From assembly GCA_964529265.1 (NCBI GenBank), contig CAZGVW010000021.1, positions 1-16,626 on the forward strand: a stretch of DNA of 16,626 nucleotides, written 5' to 3'. Positions 13,902 through 16,626 of the stretch are shown here, in pieces. Numbering within the stretch: position 1 is the stretch's first letter; the number at the start of each line of letters is the position of its first letter. Source of the stretch: CAZGVW01 sp964529265 (lineage in GTDB: Bacteria > Planctomycetota > Phycisphaerae > Phycisphaerales > UBA1924). The notes beneath the pieces were generated by a model, which saw only the letters and a program-made list of their open reading frames with translations, searched no databases and was not told the DNA's origin. Position numbers and translations under genes: made by a program.

Positions 13902-14696
13902 ATGCTATCTCTCGCGGCGGGCCGAATGGAGATTGACGCACTCGCCGAGGCGGTCGAGGCGTGCATCCTCCGGGGGCGGGGGCGGGGGCGGGGACAGGGG
14001 CGGGAATTCCGGGGGCGCGCCGTCGGCTCGTTCGGGCGGGCTCTGCAGACCGGCTGCGTCCATGAGTGGTTTGGCGGCGATGGGGAGGAAAACGGCGCCG
14101 CCGGCGCTGTTTCGCGGCGGTCGTGGCGGGCGCCCGTCGGGATGGTGCTGGAAACAGCGCGGGCGGTCATCGAAACGGCCGATTCGGCGCCGCTCTGCGT
14201 CTGGATCGGCCGGCGCTGCTGGCCCAACCCGGTGGCGATGGCCAGGGCGTCGCCCACCCTGCTCCAGCGTTCCATTTTCGTTGAGCCCGTCGGGCGGGAT
14301 GAAAAGGTCTGGGCGATCGATCTGGCGCTGCGCAGCGGCGGCGCCGCGGCGGTCATCGCCGATGCGAGCCGTCTGAGCCTCACGGAATCGCGCCGTCTGC
14401 AACTGGCGGCCGAAGCGGGCGGCGCGCTGGGCCTGCTCCTGAGGCCATCGTGGGAAATGGGCGAGTTATCCGCGGCGAGAACGCGCTGGCGCCTGTCGCC
14501 GGCAATCTCCGCGGATTCGGACCAGCGATGGATGGTCGAACTTCTGCGCTGCAAGGGACTGCGGCCCTCCGAAGGGGAGGCACGGCGGTGGTCCGTGCGC
14601 CGGTCTCATGCAACGGGCGATGTCAGTGTGGCTCCCGATGCTGCCCATCGATCTCCGCAGACGGAGATTGTGGCGCCGCGGCGAAGAGCGCTGTGA
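13902..14696 (+). CDS. imuA: ImuA-type RecA-like accessory protein of the translesion mutasome
   Basis: This 264-residue protein has the ImuA core: HEWFG, then VCVWIG-like CVWIGRRCWPNP, IFVEPVGRDEKVWAIDLALR, GGAAAVIADASRLSLTESRR, and LQLAAEAGGALGLLLRPS, followed by RTRWRLSPA and VELLRCKG. ImuA is related to RecA/SulA and, with ImuB and DnaE2, supports damage-induced mutagenesis. I see no GxxxxGK[ST] P-loop; the corresponding region is Gly-rich but lacks the Lys. An N-terminal insert of Gly/Arg repeats is encoded by a GGGGGC tract (13971-14004). The start at 13902 is supported by promoter position; a second ATG at 13926 has no better ribosome site. The 3' end overlaps imuB by 89 bp, implying translational coupling. 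The assignment is strengthened by imuB and dnaE2 following directly. Confidence 0.85.
   Translation: MLSLAAGRMEIDALAEAVEACILRGRGRGRGQGREFRGRAVGSFGRALQTGCVHEWFGGDGEENGAAGAVSRRSWRAPVGMVLETARAVIETADSAPLCVWIGRRCWPNPVAMARASPTLLQRSIFVEPVGRDEKVWAIDLALRSGGAAAVIADASRLSLTESRRLQLAAEAGGALGLLLRPSWEMGELSAARTRWRLSPAISADSDQRWMVELLRCKGLRPSEGEARRWSVRRSHATGDVSVAPDAAHRSPQTEIVAPRRRAL
13971..14004 (+). repeat. G-rich tract with quadruplex potential within imuA
   Basis: The tract repeats GGGGGC three times, then GGGG and GGGGCGGG separated by one to three bases. That gives at least four runs of three or more G on the coding strand about 70 nt after the imuA start. It encodes a Gly/Arg run. Similar tracts occur at 5231-5259, 5488-5505 and 9287-9309. 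Confidence 0.65.
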
Positions 14697-16146
14697 AAAA
14701 AACGCTCTTGTGCTGCTCATCGAGACGGCGGCCCAGCGGCAGATCGTGGCGCACGCCTGCGAACGCTCCCGCGCGGCGGGCATTCATCCCGGCATGGCCC
14801 TGAGCGCCGCCCGCGCAGCGCTCATGTCGAGCAACCTGGTCGTGGCGCCCCACGATCCCCACCGCGCCCGGAAGGCGCTGCGGGCAATGGCGCTCTGGTG
14901 TCACCGTTTTTCGCCCGTCGTGGCGGAGGAGGATGCGGAGGGAATCTGTCTCGATGTCACCGGCTGTGTCCACCTCTTCGGAGGTGAGCAAAACATGATC
15001 AGCCGCGTCAAAACAGCGTTTAAACGACTCGGATTCACAACAAGCGTCACAATTGCGCCGACTTTCGCCGCCGCCCGGGCGATCGCCCGGCACGGCGATG
15101 CCGGCGACGCGGCAATCGGCCCCGGTGAACTGAAAAACGCGATTCAGAACCTTCCCGTGGAGGCAATCGGCATTGAAGAGGAAACCATCGCGGGTCTGGC
15201 CGAGGTCAACATCCGCCGCGTGGGCGATCTGCTCGCCCTGCCGCGGGCGGCCGTCGCCGCCCGTTTCGGCGATCAGGCCCTCGGCGCGCTGGATCGCGCC
15301 CTCGGCCGGTCGCGGGAGTTCATCGAGCCGATCCGGCCGGTCGATCCGCCGCGCGTGGAGCGGGTTTTTGAAGGCCCCTGCGCCTCTCTGGAGGCCATCG
15401 GCCTCGCCTGCCGCGAAACTCTGGCGCAACTGTGCGAAATCCTCGCCGGGCGCGATCTGGGCGTCACGGAATGGTCAATTTCGCTCCATCGGTCGGATCT
15501 GCCGCCGCTTGCGATCGCCATCCGCCACTGCGCGCCCAGCCGCGATGCCCATCACCTCTGGGGCCTCCTGGCGCCGCGCCTGGAGCGGGCCCATCTCGGC
15601 TTCGGCGTGGAGGGCGTCGTCATCGCCGCGCTCGGCGCCCGGCGCATGCGCCACGCGCAGCAGCGCTGGTGGAGCGATTGTGCGCCGGGAGGGGAGGCGC
15701 GATCAGCCGCGGCGGACGGGCTCATCGATGTGCTCATCAATCGGCTCGGAAAAGACGCGGTTGTGCGCGCGGAAACGCTGCAATCGCACATTCCCGAGCG
15801 CGCTTTCGCCCTGCGGAGCGCCATCGATCAAAAAACAGCGCCGGCGAGCGCAAATCTGTGCAAAGGCGATCGCCCAACGTGCCTGTTCAGCGCGCCGGCG
15901 ATCGCCCGCGTCATCGCCCTCAGCCCCGATGGCCCCGTGAGCCGCCTGGAGTGGGGGGGCGCCGTGCACACGCTCATCGCCTGCATCGGCCCGGAGCGCA
16001 TCAAGGAAGAATGGTGGGGGGAACGGTGGAGGGGTGAATGTTCACTGCGGGACTATTTCAAGGTTCAGGACGATCGCGGCCGGTGGATGTGGATCTATCG
16101 GGATCACCTCCGCGGCGAGTGGTTCGTTCACGGTGTGTGGGCGTAA
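14608..16146 (+). CDS. imuB: ImuB, Y-family DNA polymerase-like protein (non-catalytic)
   Basis: This protein of up to 512 residues opens with SVWLPMLPIDL. It continues with AGIHPGMALSAARAAL, WCHRFSPVVA, EGICLDVTGCVHLFGGE and the little-finger region. It closes with GPERIKEEWW, then SLRDYFKVQDDRGRWMWIYR and WFVHGVWA, the conserved ImuB C-terminal domain. The acidic residues of active Y-family polymerases are replaced (WLPMLPID for DMDxFF, and EDAEGICLD where SxDE would lie). It should therefore be the scaffolding subunit that links ImuA, DnaE2 and the beta clamp. Where ImuB proteins normally carry a QLxLF-like clamp motif, this one has QQRWWS (Q351-S356). Start at 14608 or the in-frame ATG at 14620; neither has a clear ribosome site, consistent with coupling to imuA. 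The stop is 3 bp before dnaE2. Confidence 0.92.
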   Translation: MQRAMSVWLPMLPIDLRRRRLWRRGEERCEKNALVLLIETAAQRQIVAHACERSRAAGIHPGMALSAARAALMSSNLVVAPHDPHRARKALRAMALWCHRFSPVVAEEDAEGICLDVTGCVHLFGGEQNMISRVKTAFKRLGFTTSVTIAPTFAAARAIARHGDAGDAAIGPGELKNAIQNLPVEAIGIEEETIAGLAEVNIRRVGDLLALPRAAVAARFGDQALGALDRALGRSREFIEPIRPVDPPRVERVFEGPCASLEAIGLACRETLAQLCEILAGRDLGVTEWSISLHRSDLPPLAIAIRHCAPSRDAHHLWGLLAPRLERAHLGFGVEGVVIAALGARRMRHAQQRWWSDCAPGGEARSAAADGLIDVLINRLGKDAVVRAETLQSHIPERAFALRSAIDQKTAPASANLCKGDRPTCLFSAPAIARVIALSPDGPVSRLEWGGAVHTLIACIGPERIKEEWWGERWRGECSLRDYFKVQDDRGRWMWIYRDHLRGEWFVHGVWA

Positions 16147-16149
16147 GCG

Positions 16150-16626
16150 ATGCCCGAATCGCCGCCATCCAAGGTCCGCCCGCATCCTTTCCGGCGCGAA
16201 AGCCGCGGGGAAGCCGGCGCCGCGGCGTCGCGCCAGTTCCCGAAAGACCCCTACGTGGAACTGGCCGTCACGAGCAATTTCTCGTTCCTGCGCGGGGCGA
16301 GTCATCCTGAAGAGCTGGTCGAAACCGCGGCGGCGCTCGGCCACGCGGGCGCGGCCATCGCCGATCGCAACACGCTCGCCGGCGTGGTGCGCGCCCACGT
16401 CGCCGCGAAGGAGGCGGGGATTCCGCTCGCCGTGGGGACGAGGCTCGCGCTGGTCGAGCCCGCGGGGCTCGAGATTCTGGTGTTTCCGACAACCCGCGCT
16501 GCGTACGGCGGCCTGTGCAGATTGCTCACGCTCGGCAAGCGCCGCGCGGCCAAGGGCGAGTGCCACCTCACGCTTCAGGACCTTGTCGAGCATCAGGATG
16601 GGTTTCTTGCGATCGTGGCGCCTCCG
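16150..16626 (+). CDS. dnaE2: Error-prone DNA polymerase III alpha subunit DnaE2, N-terminal part
   Basis: The first 159 residues are visible; the gene runs off the right edge. After an Arg/Pro-rich leader of about 34 residues comes the PHP domain typical of DnaE2: YVELAVTSNFSFLRGASHPE, AAALGHAGAAIADRNTLAG and VVRAHVAAKEAGIPLAVGT. The SNFSFLRGASHPEEL and LAGVVRAHVAAKEAG strings are characteristic of DnaE2 as opposed to replicative DnaE1. DnaE2 performs damage-induced, error-prone synthesis guided by ImuB. The ATG at 16150 lies three bases after the imuB stop, so the three genes form one operon. The leader is not part of the PHP fold; GTG codons farther in would shorten it, but the operon spacing favours 16150. 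Confidence 0.93.
   Translation, partial: MPESPPSKVRPHPFRRESRGEAGAAASRQFPKDPYVELAVTSNFSFLRGASHPEELVETAAALGHAGAAIADRNTLAGVVRAHVAAKEAGIPLAVGTRLALVEPAGLEILVFPTTRAAYGGLCRLLTLGKRRAAKGECHLTLQDLVEHQDGFLAIVAPP

Noticed and set aside
13801..13902. Canonical LexA box or mycobacterial PafBC-type promoter upstream of imuA
   Set aside because: No CGAAC-N4-GTTCG, GTTC-N7-GTTC or TTGTCRGTG-N8-TAnnnT arrangement is present; only the -10-like part fits.
15075..15090. 16-bp palindrome CCGGGCGATCGCCCGG as an operator
   Set aside because: It lies deep inside the imuB coding sequence and is explained by the GCGATCGC octamer bias; it is mentioned in that finding instead.

Overview
The window is a GC-rich bacterial chromosome segment with no rRNA, tRNA, CRISPR array or insertion sequence that I can see. 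Several protein signatures point to Planctomycetes, most likely the Phycisphaerae: an N-terminal LEPR-XLL-like motif on a secreted protease, a prepilin-like protein with a C-terminal H-X(9-10)-DG element, a C-terminal double dockerin of the kind seen in Phycisphaerae, a C-terminal PEP-CTERM-like anchor, and a choice-of-anchor I protein. This placement is an inference from motifs; no marker gene was compared.

Region 1 (1-4801) is mostly housekeeping or small genes. It holds the C-terminal two thirds of SMC, running in from the left edge. Next is a lone MNT-type nucleotidyltransferase followed by what looks like a 12-codon stub of its HEPN partner. A DUF456 membrane protein comes next, and then two minus-strand membrane proteins that each carry a CxxC...CxxC zinc ribbon; one of them has a bacterial PH (bPH2) domain.

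Region 2 (4936-13889) is a cell-surface and secretome block. A choice-of-anchor I protein converges, across a hairpin, on a minus-strand pair: a prepilin-like protein and a lamin-tail/dockerin protein. A divergent 322-bp intergenic region with a 16-bp palindrome and hairpins separates that pair from a small lamin-tail PEP-CTERM-like protein. A good Rho-independent terminator follows. Then comes a 1108-residue subtilisin-like protease with two tandem copies of a [choice-of-anchor D + golvesin-like] module. Its tail runs through a dispersed-type palindromic repeat.

Region 3 (about 13849-16626, open at the right edge) is a DNA-damage mutagenesis cassette: imuA, imuB and dnaE2, closely packed on the plus strand. 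Together they encode an error-prone translesion 'mutasome'. ImuA is a RecA-like accessory protein, ImuB a non-catalytic Y-family polymerase homologue, and DnaE2 the polymerase. The cassette appears to start from a leaderless promoter that overlaps the stop codon of the protease gene, next to a repeated GATACCCTAA element. This region is the most interesting biology in the window. The known system is recognisable, but its promoter, the ImuA P-loop and the ImuB clamp-binding site all differ from what I would expect.
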